Assembly: GCF_033807715.1 (NCBI RefSeq)
Contig: NC_084607.1
Coordinates: forward strand, 12,604,441-12,668,440
DNA length: 64,000 bases
From: Cololabis saira
Taxonomy: Eukaryota > Chordata > Actinopteri > Beloniformes > Belonidae
Direction of reading: 5' to 3'
This document shows positions 22,601 through 33,039 of this stretch, in pieces (position 1 is the stretch's first letter; every line of letters begins with the position of its first letter). The translations under genes were made by a program, and so were the position numbers. The notes beneath the pieces were generated by a model that did no database searches, was not told the DNA's origin, and saw only the letters and a list, made by a program, of their open reading frames with translations.

Positions 22601-23016
22601 TAAATAAGAAGGCTGCATGGATGGTTTGCATACATTAATGAATCCCTATAAATTATTGATTAGAATATATAAGTAAACAGTAGGAATGTTTAGATGCTGA
22701 GAAGCGTGTGCTAGCTCGCATGAGATGTAACACGTATGCACGCACACATACACACATAAAAGCTGTTACTCACAGGCAGGCCAAGTTTAATTGCATCCAC
22801 TGGTGCATGAAAAGGCCAGGCAAACTGGTGCTTCCACAGGGTTTTCACCACCACTTTGAGTAGGTACTGCAGCTGATTGGTCTGGCGCTTTGGCCTGTTG
22901 GCGTTGATGTATTCTGGAGGTGGAGGATTGGCGCCGTACAGGGCCTGCCCCTGGCTGCCGCTGCCCGACATCTGTGCTGTATCCAGGCCGTCCCCCATTC
23001 TGACGGAGTTGAACAT
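10622..23016 (-). CDS. brd4: Bromodomain-containing protein 4 (BET family), long isoform, 18 coding exons
   Basis: BRD4 is a nuclear reader of acetylated histones that recruits P-TEFb and Mediator to promoters and enhancers. Coding exons on the minus strand: 23016-22774, 20996-20859, 20765-20618, 20521-20181, 20012-19629, 19518-19390, 18188-17958, 17862-17627, 17431-17100, 17020-16925, 16837-16454, 14849-14019, 13929-13823, 12823-12676, 12580-12456, 12343-12138, 11089-10828, 10690-10622. Reading phases join without a break, giving about 1,469 residues (human long form 1,362). Domains: BD1 about 42-151 (WPF at 67-69, acetyl-lysine Asn 126), BD2 about 362-471 (WPF at 388-390, Asn 447), Ser/Asp/Glu phospho-region about 500-530, Lys-rich stretch about 555-615, ET domain about 650-727, then a Gln/Pro-rich tail and the C-terminal motif ending IFEENLF. 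BRD2 and BRD3 lack this long tail, so BRD4 is the call. The start is the first in-frame ATG of the first coding exon ([11 protein letters not shown]). The frame stays open upstream, with weak similarity to the human N-terminus, so an upstream start exon is possible. Confidence 0.97.
10828..11089 (-). CDS. brd4: brd4 coding exon 17: charged/Gln-rich segment
   Basis: The exon encodes [21 protein letters not shown], a Gln/Pro-rich stretch, then [20 protein letters not shown], matching the human C-terminal region just before the P-TEFb-interacting end. The donor is GCG|GTGAGA. Confidence 0.96.
11256..11957. mobile_element. hAT-type element in brd4 intron 16
   Basis: Ends AGGCTGGGGATCGATTCG and ATCG-rich inverse sequence ending CACGGGCCTAAG are flanked by an exact 8-bp duplication AATGACTA (11248-11255 and 11958-11965). 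No transposase is seen. It lies between coding exons 16 and 17. Confidence 0.75.
12138..12343 (-). CDS. brd4: brd4 coding exon 16: conserved KNMGSWASL helix region
   Basis: The exon starts [16 protein letters not shown] and continues [28 protein letters not shown], close to human. It is predicted long helix, rich in Glu, Lys and Arg. The acceptor is CTTCAG and the donor ACG|GTGAGA. Confidence 0.96.
12456..12580 (-). CDS. brd4: brd4 coding exon 15
   Basis: The exon contains [10 protein letters not shown] and [10 protein letters not shown], matching human GRPVIRPPE and EPKTPVAPKK. Two donors lie 6 bases apart (AAAAG|GTACAG and CAG|GTGGGT). The first is preferred because KK then joins EVKLKN as in human KKDLKIKN. 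Confidence 0.9.
12676..12823 (-). CDS. brd4: brd4 coding exon 14
   Basis: The exon encodes [19 protein letters not shown] and HLKHPENKP, matching human VVVKEEKIHSP and PPKHPE. The acceptor is a tandem CAGCAG (NAGNAG), so one Gln codon may be optional. The donor is CAGA|GTGAGG. Confidence 0.88.
12885..13783. mobile_element. hAT element with BED zinc-finger remnant in brd4 intron 13
   Basis: Termini TAGGGCTGCAAC and GTTGCAGCCCTA are perfect inverses. Flanks are TCCCCAAC on the left and the same eight bases after an extra TCTC on the right, consistent with a duplication altered by slippage. The minus-strand frame at 13794-13468 encodes [20 protein letters not shown] followed by a His-containing stretch, the BED finger of a hAT transposase; the catalytic part is lost. 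Confidence 0.85.
13823..13929 (-). CDS. brd4: brd4 coding exon 13
   Basis: The exon has 35 codons plus a split codon: [15 protein letters not shown] to [10 protein letters not shown], matching human HLREAPSPLMIHSPQ and QNVQPKK. A hAT element ends only about 40 bases beyond its donor (AAG|GTGAGA). Confidence 0.94.
14019..14849 (-). CDS. brd4: brd4 coding exon 12: large Gln/Pro-rich exon
   Basis: The exon is 831 bases. It begins [18 protein letters not shown] and contains [14 protein letters not shown] acidic residues and [11 protein letters not shown], all landmarks of the human long form. The rest is repetitive Gln and Pro, more Gln-rich than the Pro-dominated human region, with CAG/CAA runs. 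It ends KADPYNT before donor ACAG|GTACAT. The strand-opposite reading frames here are shadows of the Gln repeat. Confidence 0.95.
14918..15600 (+). mobile_element. LINE (L1/Tx1-like) ORF2 C-terminal fragment in brd4 intron 11
   Basis: Broken frames encode [15 protein letters not shown] and [20 protein letters not shown], the Cys-rich zf-RVT region found after the reverse transcriptase of L1/Tx1-like elements. The fragment is 5'-truncated, with stops and frame changes. It is antisense to brd4. Confidence 0.7.
15638..16017. repeat. (ATGT)n microsatellite with periodic ACCGT variants
   Basis: Nearly 380 bases of GTAT units are interrupted by six ACCGTATGT variants and, near 15957-15999, a GTAC-rich run. 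Long open frames on both strands are artefacts of the 4-base period. It lies in brd4 intron 11. Confidence 0.97.
16018..16160. mobile_element. Terminal fragment of a Tc1-like element
   Basis: The sequence CAGTGGGGAGAACAAGTATT follows a TA at the end of the microsatellite and continues as a recognised fish Tc1-like terminus. The opposite end is missing. Confidence 0.6.
16454..16837 (-). CDS. brd4: brd4 coding exon 11: start of long-isoform-specific tail
   Basis: The exon carries a basic stretch ([17 protein letters not shown]), Gln/Pro-rich sequence, FDSLPAFGG, and the conserved [13 protein letters not shown], matching human HLNQHAVVSPP. The acceptor is TTTTAG and the donor CCAG|GTAAGG. Confidence 0.94.
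16864..16924 (-). promoter_or_regulatory. brd4: Candidate intronic stop and poly(A) signals for short brd4 isoform
   Basis: Reading through the exon 10 donor adds G-E-L-L and then a TAA at 16913-16911. AATAAA hexamers follow at 16881-16876 and 16869-16864, all inside an 87-base intron. Human BRD4 short isoform ends at the same place in the protein, with residues GPA. Retention or intronic polyadenylation here would give a protein of about 763 residues with both bromodomains and ET. Use is inferred. Confidence 0.45.
16925..17020 (-). CDS. brd4: brd4 coding exon 10: Ser-rich segment after the ET domain
   Basis: The exon is 96 bases, encoding a Ser-rich acidic run ending [10 protein letters not shown]. 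It matches the human SSSSDSEDSET segment, where the short isoform diverges. The following 87-base intron has an in-frame stop and two poly(A) hexamers. Confidence 0.93.
17100..17431 (-). CDS. brd4: brd4 coding exon 9: ET (extra-terminal) domain
   Basis: The exon contains the whole ET domain, from [20 protein letters not shown] through [20 protein letters not shown] and [16 protein letters not shown] to CLRKKKK. This is the protein-interaction module that binds NSD3, CHD4 and JMJD6 in mammals. The acceptor is CTGCAG and the donor CCAG|GTAAGC. Confidence 0.97.
17627..17862 (-). CDS. brd4: brd4 coding exon 8: motif B and basic region
   Basis: The exon starts [15 protein letters not shown], the conserved coiled-coil motif of BET proteins, then runs through dense Lys/Glu repeats to [14 protein letters not shown]. 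The donor TCCAG|GTGGGT splits a codon completed by the first base of the next exon. Confidence 0.94.
17958..18188 (-). CDS. brd4: brd4 coding exon 7: end of BD2 and N-terminal phosphorylation cluster
   Basis: The exon begins [14 protein letters not shown] and reaches a Ser/Asp/Glu cluster ([19 protein letters not shown]), followed by [15 protein letters not shown]. In human BRD4 this is the CK2-phosphorylated site that controls chromatin binding. Both phases are 0. Confidence 0.96.
18598..19314. mobile_element. TA-flanked DNA transposon with CCGTATTTTC termini in brd4 intron 6
   Basis: The termini CCGTATTTTCTGCAGTATAA and TCCGCAAAATACGG are inverted and flanked by TA at 18596-18597 and 19315-19316. 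A repeated GCGCCTTAT theme lies near both ends. No coding capacity is seen. Similar tips occur near the pogo-like relics at 28.3 and 41.4 kb. Confidence 0.75.
19390..19518 (-). CDS. brd4: brd4 coding exon 6: core of BD2
   Basis: The exon has 43 codons with the [13 protein letters not shown] motif. Asn 447 is the BD2 acetyl-lysine contact. The exon is in phase 0 on both sides, with acceptor TATCAG and donor CAG|GTAAAT. Confidence 0.97.
19629..20012 (-). CDS. brd4: brd4 coding exon 5: [10 protein letters not shown] linker and first part of BD2
   Basis: The exon has 128 codons. It opens with the basic motif [10 protein letters not shown] shared with human BRD4, includes the KKDAPDSQ stretch, and runs into BD2 with [15 protein letters not shown] and [17 protein letters not shown]. 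The donor is AAG|GTGTGT. Confidence 0.96.
20181..20521 (-). CDS. brd4: brd4 coding exon 4: Pro-rich inter-bromodomain linker
   Basis: The exon encodes 113 residues rich in Pro, Gln, Ser and Thr with no fold. The acceptor is ATCAAG before 20521, chosen because it restores frame with exon 3. The donor is AAA|GTGAGT after 20181. Length and composition match the poorly conserved human linker. Confidence 0.9.
20618..20765 (-). CDS. brd4: brd4 coding exon 3: end of BD1 and linker
   Basis: The exon begins [14 protein letters not shown] and reaches a Gly-Arg repeat ([11 protein letters not shown]). Two in-phase donors lie 12 bases apart, CCAG|GTACCG after 20630 and CCAG|GTATGT after 20618. The second is closer to consensus and keeps the GTVPG residues that resemble the human linker. 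Confidence 0.93.
20859..20996 (-). CDS. brd4: brd4 coding exon 2: C-terminal half of BD1
   Basis: The exon has 46 codons, acceptor TTTCAG and donor AAG|GTAGCA. It begins DYYTIIK and ends NCYIYNK, with the acetyl-lysine-anchoring Asn (residue 126, human N140) three bases from the exon end. It is nearly identical to human BRD4. Confidence 0.97.
21472..22062 (+). repeat. Dispersed LINE/SINE-type repeat, copy 1 (brd4 intron 1 of coding part)
   Basis: The sequence from GGCCAGAGCCCCAGGAGCTG to GATGCTATATAA is about 590 bases and matches 43558-44107 along most of its length, including GGGGAGTTTTTCCATGCCAC. It ends in a tail-like GCTATATAA motif, typical of fish retroposon 3' ends. It is antisense to brd4. 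Confidence 0.7.
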
Positions 23017-23164
23017 GGGCCCGGGCCCTGGTGCAGAAGCTGGAGCTGGAGCTGGAGCAGGGGCAGGGGTGCTGGTGTTCACAGGACACCAGTTCAGTCT
23101 TGGCCCTGGGACAGACTCCACTGACAGAGCACCGTTGATCCCATTGCACTCCTCACTGGACTCT
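22774..23164 (-). CDS. brd4: brd4 first coding exon: 5' leader and N-terminal half of BD1
   Basis: The acceptor is a CT tract ending in CAG just before 23164, and the donor is CCT|GTGAGT after 22774. In-frame ATGs lie at 23016 and 22998 (MGDGL, the conserved human landmark). Codons from 23016 encode the BD1 Z helix and the WPF shelf, ending at GLP. The 149 bases before 23016 carry an Ala-Pro-Gly-rich open frame and a short out-of-frame upstream ORF. Confidence 0.93.
23094..23144 (-). promoter_or_regulatory. Upstream ORF of 16 codons before the brd4 ATG
   Basis: An ATG at 23144 opens a 16-codon frame ([16 protein letters not shown]) that stops at 23096-23094, 77 bases before the ATG at 23016 and in a different frame. 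If the mature leader joins to this exon and no start codon lies further upstream, this uORF would be met first by scanning ribosomes. Translation is inferred. Confidence 0.4.
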
Positions 23165-23642
23165 CTGGAGAGAGAGAGAAAACAGACTTTTATCAACAAG
23201 ATTAACAGGAAAAGCCAAATCCTATTTTTATACAAGAATAAGCTATTCTAAATAATAAAAACTGGAATAATAGAATATGTGGTTTTAAATAAGAGGGTAT
23301 CAACAACGGATGGAATATATACGGGTGGCTAAGTTTGATTTTAACATCTTTGTGTGTCATTTTAAGGGATTTTTATCCTTTAACCCCGTCTCACATTCTG
23401 GGAGTGCTTAGGTGTGGGTGGACAAGGAGGGAGAAGGTAATCAGTGTCATCTGGCAGCTGAGGAACTGTGGACCACTTTGTGCTCAGGCCTACCAAAACA
23501 ACCAATCCCACGCAGTCAGAGACATTACACTCCACATAAATAAAAATAAATATATATATAAATAAAAAGAGGAAAAAAGGACAAACAACCTTGAAACACT
23601 ATACAGACACACACTAACAGCAGAACTCTGGGTTACACGAGG

Positions 23643-23768
<126 letters not shown>

Positions 23769-24001
23769 TCATTCTTGATGAGTCACTTTCCCAGAAGACG
23801 GAAGCAGTTTGTAAAACCACATGATCACTGCTTTGGCCTCCTCTATGCTTTAGCAGACACGTTTCTGAGGAATTATCTTATATAATATATGACCACACAC
23901 AATAAAAAAAACAGTATCAGTCTTACACAAGTGGCAATCTTGTGTCTAGAAGCAAAATTACTTTAAAAGCAGTACAAAAAATAAACCAACCTTAACCTTA
24001 A

Positions 24002-24510
24002 AGGGGACCTATTATGGCATCTAATACCTATTTTAAACAAGCCTTGAATGTCTTAAAAACAAGCTTTTGATTTTTTTTGCTAAATAAATTAGAATTATTC
24101 AGCCTCTGAGCCATGTCTTTATCTTCCCATTCTCTAACCTCATTATCTATGCAGGATTCTGAGTGGGCGGGCGGCTATGATAATCAGGCTCTGTGCTGAT
24201 TGGCTGCCTGAATGACGCGATACACCGCTACGAGAAAATGGCGGAAGCTCCGGCCGGCGGAGTTAGTTGTGGGCGTCGCTTAACGCACCGGAGGCCAACC
24301 GATGTAAATCGCATTTTGATTACGTAACGAAAGGGAGCAGAATCTGAACGGCTCGTAGAAGCCACATCAGACTGGATGGCTCATCCGGGCGGCTGTACAG
24401 ACACTGCAGAATTTGGTTGCTTTCCTCCTTCTCTGAGTTGGCAGGCTGAGGGGAGACCACTTTATATATGTTAAAGCAAGAGAAAACGTGTTTTTCAGGA
24501 TAGATCCCCT
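24002..24510. mobile_element. TTAA-flanked DNA transposon (piggyBac/Kolobok-like)
   Basis: The termini AGGGGACCTATTATGG and ATAGATCCCCT are inverted and flanked by TTAA at 23998-24001 and 24511-24514. The inside is non-coding and partly GC-rich. Confidence 0.75.
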
Positions 24511-25471
24511 TTAAGTATGTCAGTTTCACCTGCTTTGATCCACAGACGTGAAGGCAAATCACACGACATCAATGGCCTTCTCACATGGCCCAAACTTAAT
24601 GTAATTGAAAAAGTATAGAAAAAAAAGCTGCCAATTAATATTGATGTACCAAGGACTTTTATCATGTTATTTTTCAGATGTTATCCGAGTGAGCAAGGGT
24701 CAGTTAGGTAAACCTAACCTCTTTTGAGCACAAAATTATGGCACATTATGGACACTGTGTGTGTGTGTGAGAGAGAGAGAGTGAGAGAGGTTGGACTGAT
24801 GCAACCAAGACACATAAAGATCCTGATTTAATATTTCTGTTGTGGCACTGTCATCCAAGGCCTGCATTTATTTTCCTTTTTTCATTTCGTCGATGTCTTT
24901 GGTAAACATCATAAATACACAAAGTTTTGTGCAATCTACTGTTCAAAGGGGTTCAAAAAGCAGAGACATGAATATGGCCCAACTGCACTTTAAGACTAGA
25001 CATGCATTTCCTAAAAACGAAATTATGATATGATATAGTTGACATAACTGATATGAAAATAATATAACAACAAACAAATCTTTTCGTACATTATATTTTT
25101 GTTTCCCTGATTCACTTTCCTGCTGTTTGGGACAGCATTTGGAAAAATCTAAATGGCCAAAAGTCACTGTGGATAGCAATATCAATGCTTTTAGGGCATC
25201 TAGACCACCATAAACCACATCCAGCTCAAAAACCACAATGCTCAGACTGGTCAGGTCTAGATAGGAATATCCGGAGGAAAGAAAAGACTTCAAAATTAAT
25301 TCTGTGATCTCTGAAACTGTCATTTATTTTTAAGTTCACCTCTCCATGTCAATCTTCTCCTTTTCACAACAAAGAAAAACTAAAATAAACAAATGATCAT
25401 GTATTTTAACTTTGAAATACTTACGAGATCTTTATTATCTGCTTATTATGTATGTTTACATTTTAATGTTT

Positions 25472-25475
<4 letters not shown>

Positions 25476-25503
<28 letters not shown>
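25476..25503. repeat. Poly(A) tract
   Basis: A run of 28 A. The flanks show no clear retroposon body. Confidence 0.9.
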
Positions 25504-25504
<1 letters not shown>

Positions 25505-27713
25505 CAGTGTTCATTCAACTTTTTCCATCTGGCTTTGATCAATCTCAACCTGTTTCAGTGTGCATACATTTTTATTTTTTTATCCCCAGAGCCATTATTT
25601 TGATTGTATGAAATATGCTATGATGGTTGCAGTCAATATGCCCCATTGTACATCAGATATCAGATGCATCTCTGACAACACTAAAATTAAAGGTTTCACT
25701 TAATATTGATTTTGCATCTGGCCGATGGATTATTTAAAACATCTCATTTACCTTTCCACCAGTATGCAACATTATGATATGCTCAGAAAATAACTCTGGA
25801 GCATCCTGGTAACTATGAGGCAGGGCGTACAACTCTAACTATGTTCAATCATATTTTGAAATAAATGGCATAATATTAACATTAGCGTGGATTCCTATTA
25901 CCGCAGAAGTAGAAAAAGTACAAAAATAAATTACGCAAAATATGAAAAGTAAATTAACTAAGATTAGGATGTTGCTACTGGTATTGGAAGCTTAGCCCAT
26001 TGAGACTTTAAAAGCAAACCTTTTGGGACCCTTTTAAAAAGCATAAAATAAAAAGTCTTGCAGTCGTGTTACGATGCATATGCAATAATGTTCACAACAT
26101 AGGCTAATTCTCGTTTTAGAGACAACTAAATTAAGCAAGCCGGTGTTGTAACAGAGTTGACTTCAGTTCAGTGAGTGATAGGGGACAAGGCATCATGAAT
26201 CAATAATGAATAAGAGGAAAATGAAGACATTCTGTCACATCTTATGTAATATTTTTCACACATGACGCAAAACCAGAGCAGAAGGAGTTTACAAAGCAAT
26301 CAGCTACCGCTGACACCAAACTTCATCAGTTGTAGTAACTAAAAAGTCTAATCTAATTAACTGAAGAAAAAAAAAACAAATTGACTGGCCTTTTATTTAT
26401 TTTGTGGCATATTAAGAATTTGAAATAAACTCGCCAGCTCGACTCTACTTGCCACACAGACATTGCTTGCCCTGAGTGTGGTATGGAAAAGCTGCTTTGA
26501 CACACAGTACGTACACATGCAGCGATTCAAGCTGGTTGCAGATCTGATCAGATAATGACATGCAGAAGATTGGATCAACTTGTCTGAGTACACATGCTGT
26601 TCTGAGAACAGACTGAATCAGATTGAATAAGCCACTGTAACCAGAGCATGGCTGACTCCGTGACGCTAGGTGGCGCTGTACCCGAGGTAACCATGGTAAC
26701 CATTTCAACAAAGAGCCACTTCCGGTTGACCTCCGCTTAACAACAACAAGGAAGGAAAAAGTGCATTCTCACTGCTTTCCTATTAATAATCTGTCTAAAA
26801 CAGCCTTTCTCAACCTTTTTTCAGTCATGACACCTTTCAAAAGTGAATAAAATCTCACGACACCCCAGAGTAAAATATAATTAAAAACCGCGCTGCATCG
26901 CTCTGACTGTAAATGCGAATCTTACACCGTGTCCACACTGCATGCGACGCGAGCGAGCGTCAGCGTCAACAACAGTTCCATTGCTTTATGTTTTATTTGC
27001 ACTGTCTATACTGGTTGCGAGCGACGCGGCGCGCCGTTTTGAGCTGGACTTTTGTCGCAAGCCCTGCTTCTATTTTCTTCCTGTCGGTCGCGTTGAAAGC
27101 CGGTTGAAAGTTGGAAAAAAAAGGTGAAAGCGCTGTAGGAAACAGTCATTTCAATACAAGAACCTCAATAAAGTGGCAGCTGCTGGAGGGAGATCGCCAG
27201 GCTGGAAGGTTCTGATAAAATAATAAGATATAGCCTAACAAGAATCTTATCTTAATCTTATTTGAGCTTAATTTGTGCCGGATCCAACAAGATCTGGTAC
27301 CTATTTTATCATTTCTCGTGTCCTCTGCTTTTCCCCACATCCCAGTAATGATGTGACATGTTTGCTGCATTTAACACCACGAACACGCCGCTCACTCCAG
27401 CTGTTCGCTGTTTCATTGCGTCACCTCACGCCGTTATTTTGTTGTTTTTTTCCCCACTTTAGTCGGACGGTAGACCTGCTTATATTTTCTTCCTGCCGCC
27501 TGCGTTGAAAGCGCTGTAGGAAACAATCATGGATGAGGAACGGCTGATCCAGTTAGTTGAAATGAGAAGTTATCTCTATGATTCCTCCTCATTTCACTAC
27601 AAAAACCTCAATAAAGTGGCAGCTGCTGGAGGGAGATCACCAGAGAGCTGGCAAAGGGAGCGCACGGGCGGTTGGTGGGGAGAATAAAAGGAGAGTCTCG
27701 GGCGGGTGAATAA

Positions 27714-27854
27714 AGGCAGATTTATGGTTCCGCGTAAAATCGACGGCGTAGCCTACGGCGTATGGTACGCGGCGACGCGCAACGTTCGGTGAGTGCGCCG
27801 CGTACCCTACGCCATAAGGTCTGCGTTGGTTAACGCAGAACCATAAATCAGCCT
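27714..27854. mobile_element. Palindromic Harbinger-type MITE, copy 2
   Basis: Ends AGGCAGATTTATGGTTCCGC and AACCATAAATCAGCCT are flanked by TAA on both sides (27711-27713 and 27855-27857), the three-base duplication typical of PIF/Harbinger. The centre folds on CGTACGC motifs. Confidence 0.78.
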
Positions 27855-27869
27855 TAAGGCTGCAGGCGG

Positions 27870-28345
27870 CGTGTGAGCAACGGATGACTAAGAGGGAGAA
27901 TAGTTTCTCCAGGAGTGGAAGCAACGCCGGGCCAGTTATGCCACAGTTTGCAGATGGATTGTTGATCCGTGGGCTAACGTGTTTGCTGGGACTATTTTGC
28001 GAGCTTTTGCAAAAGCGTGCACTTCCGAGGCGCCGCACGGCACGGAACGAGACTCTGACAGCGAGGAGTTCGGACTGGCACAGCTGATTTAGCGGAGCTC
28101 TTTAATGCAGAAACAGAGGATGAGACTTAATGGGTTTGATTAATGTAAAAACTGAAATAAAATAGCCTACAATCAAACAAAGTTTTGCTCCCGCTGTATT
28201 TTTAAATAGCACCTTGTGTGCGTGTGTGTGTGTGTTCTTGTGTGTGTGCCTTTTCGGTCGGTGCGCCGTGTGTGTTTCAAATACAGAAATGACACAAGAC
28301 TGAGGCCTTTCCACACGGCGCCCGTATGGTCGCGAAAATACAGTA
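27870..28345 (+). mobile_element. Pogo/Tigger-like transposase 3' relic
   Basis: A degraded frame shares CGAGGCGCCGCACGGCACGG, the AATCAAAC-AAGTTTTGCTCC tail and the GTGTGTGTTT end with 40728-41384. The start of the element is broken by other insertions. Confidence 0.6.
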
Positions 28346-28951
28346 TTTATATATGAAATGTCAGAATAGGAAATATTTTGACGACACCCCTGAAGCAGTC
28401 AAACGACACCCCAGGGTGCTACTGAGCAGCGTCGTCGTCTCCTTTCACTTCCAGGTGAATCCCCTCCCCCGGGGGAAAACCCCACCCGGGGGAAAATCTC
28501 GAGCATGCGCAGACTGTAATATCTATGTCCCCGTTCACATGGCATTAACAAGGCGGTTGCGACTGGCTTGGGACTGGCTTATCTAGGTGCTGCAAGTAGG
28601 TTGACGAATCCGGTCTGATCAGATTGACTGGACTGACTTAAGGTGTTCACATGCAGTTTAAAAGTCAGTACGATGTGTGCAAATGATCTCCAACCAGGTT
28701 GAATCGCTGCATGTGCACGTACTGACAGAGAGCCTGTTCTGACCTTGCATTTAAAATGGGTTCAAATAAATGTCATCACAGTTTCAATCAGCCAGGACAC
28801 ATTTGAAGTTGGTCTGACACATTTAAGTCTACATTTTCTTCATAGTTTAACCAGTAAAGCATCCTGGGAAATACGCAACAACCGGCAGACCCCCCCACCC
28901 CATTTCCAACAAAGCTTTATTTAGTACAAATAAAAATAATGTGACACACGT

Positions 28952-30373
<1,422 letters not shown>

Positions 30374-30748
30374 ACACACGTCAAGGAATACAGTTCAAGG
30401 AAACCGGGAGCTCTAGCATCTTAAGTCCCAGACACTTTACTGAAAATATGAATCTCATTCAAGTCCTTGTTACTCAAAAAGTACCAGAAAGTAACAAGTT
30501 ATATCTTTAGTTTCAACTAAAGCTAGCTGAAGCTAAAAGCTTCTTTTTTGAAAATTTGTTGACATCCCATCCTAGTAGCCATGATAATAATGCTTGTCAT
30601 AATGGGTAATGGTTATGATATATAATAACAACAATAACCCTGATATCATCAGGCACAGTACTTTGAACCCAAGGTCTGTGGCTGTGACTCTACACACAGT
30701 GAATAGCATCTTGATAATCATAACGAAACTATGAAATCCTTTTAGGTA

Positions 30749-31805
30749 GGGCTGGGCGATATAGAGTATACTCGATGTATCGCGGCTTCTACTCTGTGCG
30801 ATGTACAAAATGACTGTATCGTGAATATTCGAGTATACATTGCCACGCATTTGCTTTTAGCCGCGGGCATTAAATTACAGGCTTTTCTCACTCTCTCGTC
30901 TCGTCTCTCCTTCTCAGAGAGATAAAACAAGCGCACCCAGTTACATACGTCAGTCACATGCGTGCATCATCATACGCCCAGCAGAAAGGTAGCGGCAGCA
31001 GGTGTCGCTGCTGCTGTCCGGGACCGCCGGTGAGTTCCACCTAACTTTCCCAAACTCGGCCTGTTTGCGCCGTGAGTTCATCTGCGCGGTTGCTACGCGC
31101 GACTGACTCTTTTCAAAGCAAACTGGGATGGTTTAGTAAAGATGGGAGGGGATGTTTTCTCCTCGCACGACATGCACGGCTCTCCGGACAGCCGAGGAGC
31201 CGCTCAGTGCGCACAGGCGTCTGTGCGCAGCCCGAGCCTTTTCTCTTCCACAGCTGAGAAACATCACCTTATTGCTTAAATGTGGCCAAATGAAATCAAT
31301 CACTATCATCGAAACAAAGTCAAACAAGACTATATGACATCATATTTCTAAAAGTAAGTGAAAGTGATGCAAAGTAAAGGAGGAGAGGATGAAACATTGC
31401 AGTCCCTACACCTACAATTAGTCTTAATATAAAGGTGCTCTAAAGGCCCCTCCTGCTCGAGAGCAGATCATCCTGGTAAAACCGGGACCAGAACATGTTC
31501 TTAGCAGATGTTCTTCAGACGGGGAGTCAGAGTGATGCAACGTGCACTATTTTGAAATGACACTTTTTATGTTTGTGCCACTCACTGCTTAGTAACTGTT
31601 TACTAAATACAGTTTTGGTAAATTTGACTTATTCCCCCTTTTTGCATGAAAGTTTAAAATTAGCATATATTAATGCAGTATGAACAAGAATGTTTTAATG
31701 TAGACATATAGAATAATCATACTGGTGTGATTGTATGCATCAAAGTGTTAATTCAAGGCTAAGGCAAAATATCGAGATATATATTGTGTATCGTGACATG
31801 GCCTA
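30749..31805. mobile_element. hAT-like element
   Basis: The left end GGGCTGGGCGATATAGAG and the right end ATCGTGACATGGCCTA are partial inverses of the type seen in related fish hAT tips. The GC-rich middle has no intact frame. The flanking duplication is not clear. Confidence 0.5.
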
Positions 31806-32433
31806 AAAATACATGACAAGCTAGCAGCCACTGTTTTATAAATTATTTACAGATATTAAAGCATAACATGTCATGTTCCTTAGTTCTGTGGGTTAAGTTT
31901 CTCCAGTTTTTCCTGCCCAATAAAAGATCCCTGACTGCCAAAGGCACTTTAGTATGTACTTTCTAATCCCCTCAAGCTCCAGCTTTGACAGACTAGTTTT
32001 AAATTTTGTTGAACAGTTATTTTGCAGAAGGGGGGGCCAACCCTCCGTAGATCTTATAGGCAAGTAAAATATCTAAACATTGAATAGTGTTTTCATTATT
32101 AGTTAAAATTCCACAACAATGATGAGTTTAACATGTCATCTAATATTTTCAAGGCCTGCAAACAGTGTATTTTTGATCATATTCTATCCTATTTGTATTC
32201 TTTGCTGCCTTTTTATTTGTAAAGCTTTTACCTTGTTTATAGTAACCAGTTCCTCTGAGGCATAAAGACGAAAGTTGATTAGTTTACTCTTGTTGACTCA
32301 TGTTGAAGGCTTCATCCATGAAAACACTACAAAGGGAATAGATAGATGCCTGAATCAACTTTGCACATTTTTAATTTTAAAGCCAGAGTGCAAGTCCTGC
32401 AGCACAGGCAGAAAATGCAGTGGAAATACAACA

Positions 32434-33032
32434 TAGGGCTGGGCATCATGACCTAAAATCAGTATCACGATAAATTGGGCAGTTTTACCTGGATTAATCC
32501 ATGATAATTTGTATTCGTGTTTAAGAGTAATGTGTGTTGTAACTTAGGTTACCTCTGCAAGGCATACATGGAAGGCTTGAAGCAACTCAGACCTTACCCG
32601 GCACAAAAAATCTATTTTCTGAATGGCTGATAGGTTGGTAACTCCAGACAGCTGCTCTAAGCTGAGAGCTCAGTGCACACCTTGGTCCGTAAAATGGGCT
32701 TTTGGAATTATTTGGCGGCAAAGTTAATTTCTCAGCCTGAGAAATGCCAGGTGTGGCGTGAGAGCGTGTGAACTTGTTGAAATGCGTGAGTCTCACCCTC
32801 AATGCGTGAGACTTGAGAGCCCTGTATTATTTTGTCCGCAGCTATATCAGCCATTTTCTCGGGTTTCCCTTCCCGCTCTGACTGGATGGGTTGAGTCATG
32901 TGATTACACCGTCTTAAAGGGAAATTAAAATATTTCTAAATCAAAAATCAACACCGAATTTACCAAAAATTGACGTCAGTCATCGCAGTGAATATCAGTA
33001 ACGGTACACTTTCAGTTTATCGCCCAGGCCTT
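32434..33032. mobile_element. hAT-like element, TAGGGCTGGGCATCATGACC family, copy 1
   Basis: Left tip TAGGGCTGGGCATCATG and right tip TCGCCCAGGCCTT are inverted. Flanks ATACAACA and ATACAAAA agree at seven of eight bases. A reversed, shorter copy lies at 39515-40014. Confidence 0.65.
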
Positions 33033-33039
33033 ATACAAA

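Noticed and set aside
27637..28087. 133-codon minus frame and overlapping plus frame
   Set aside because: The sequence is a Harbinger-type MITE plus a pogo-like tail, and the frames cross element boundaries.
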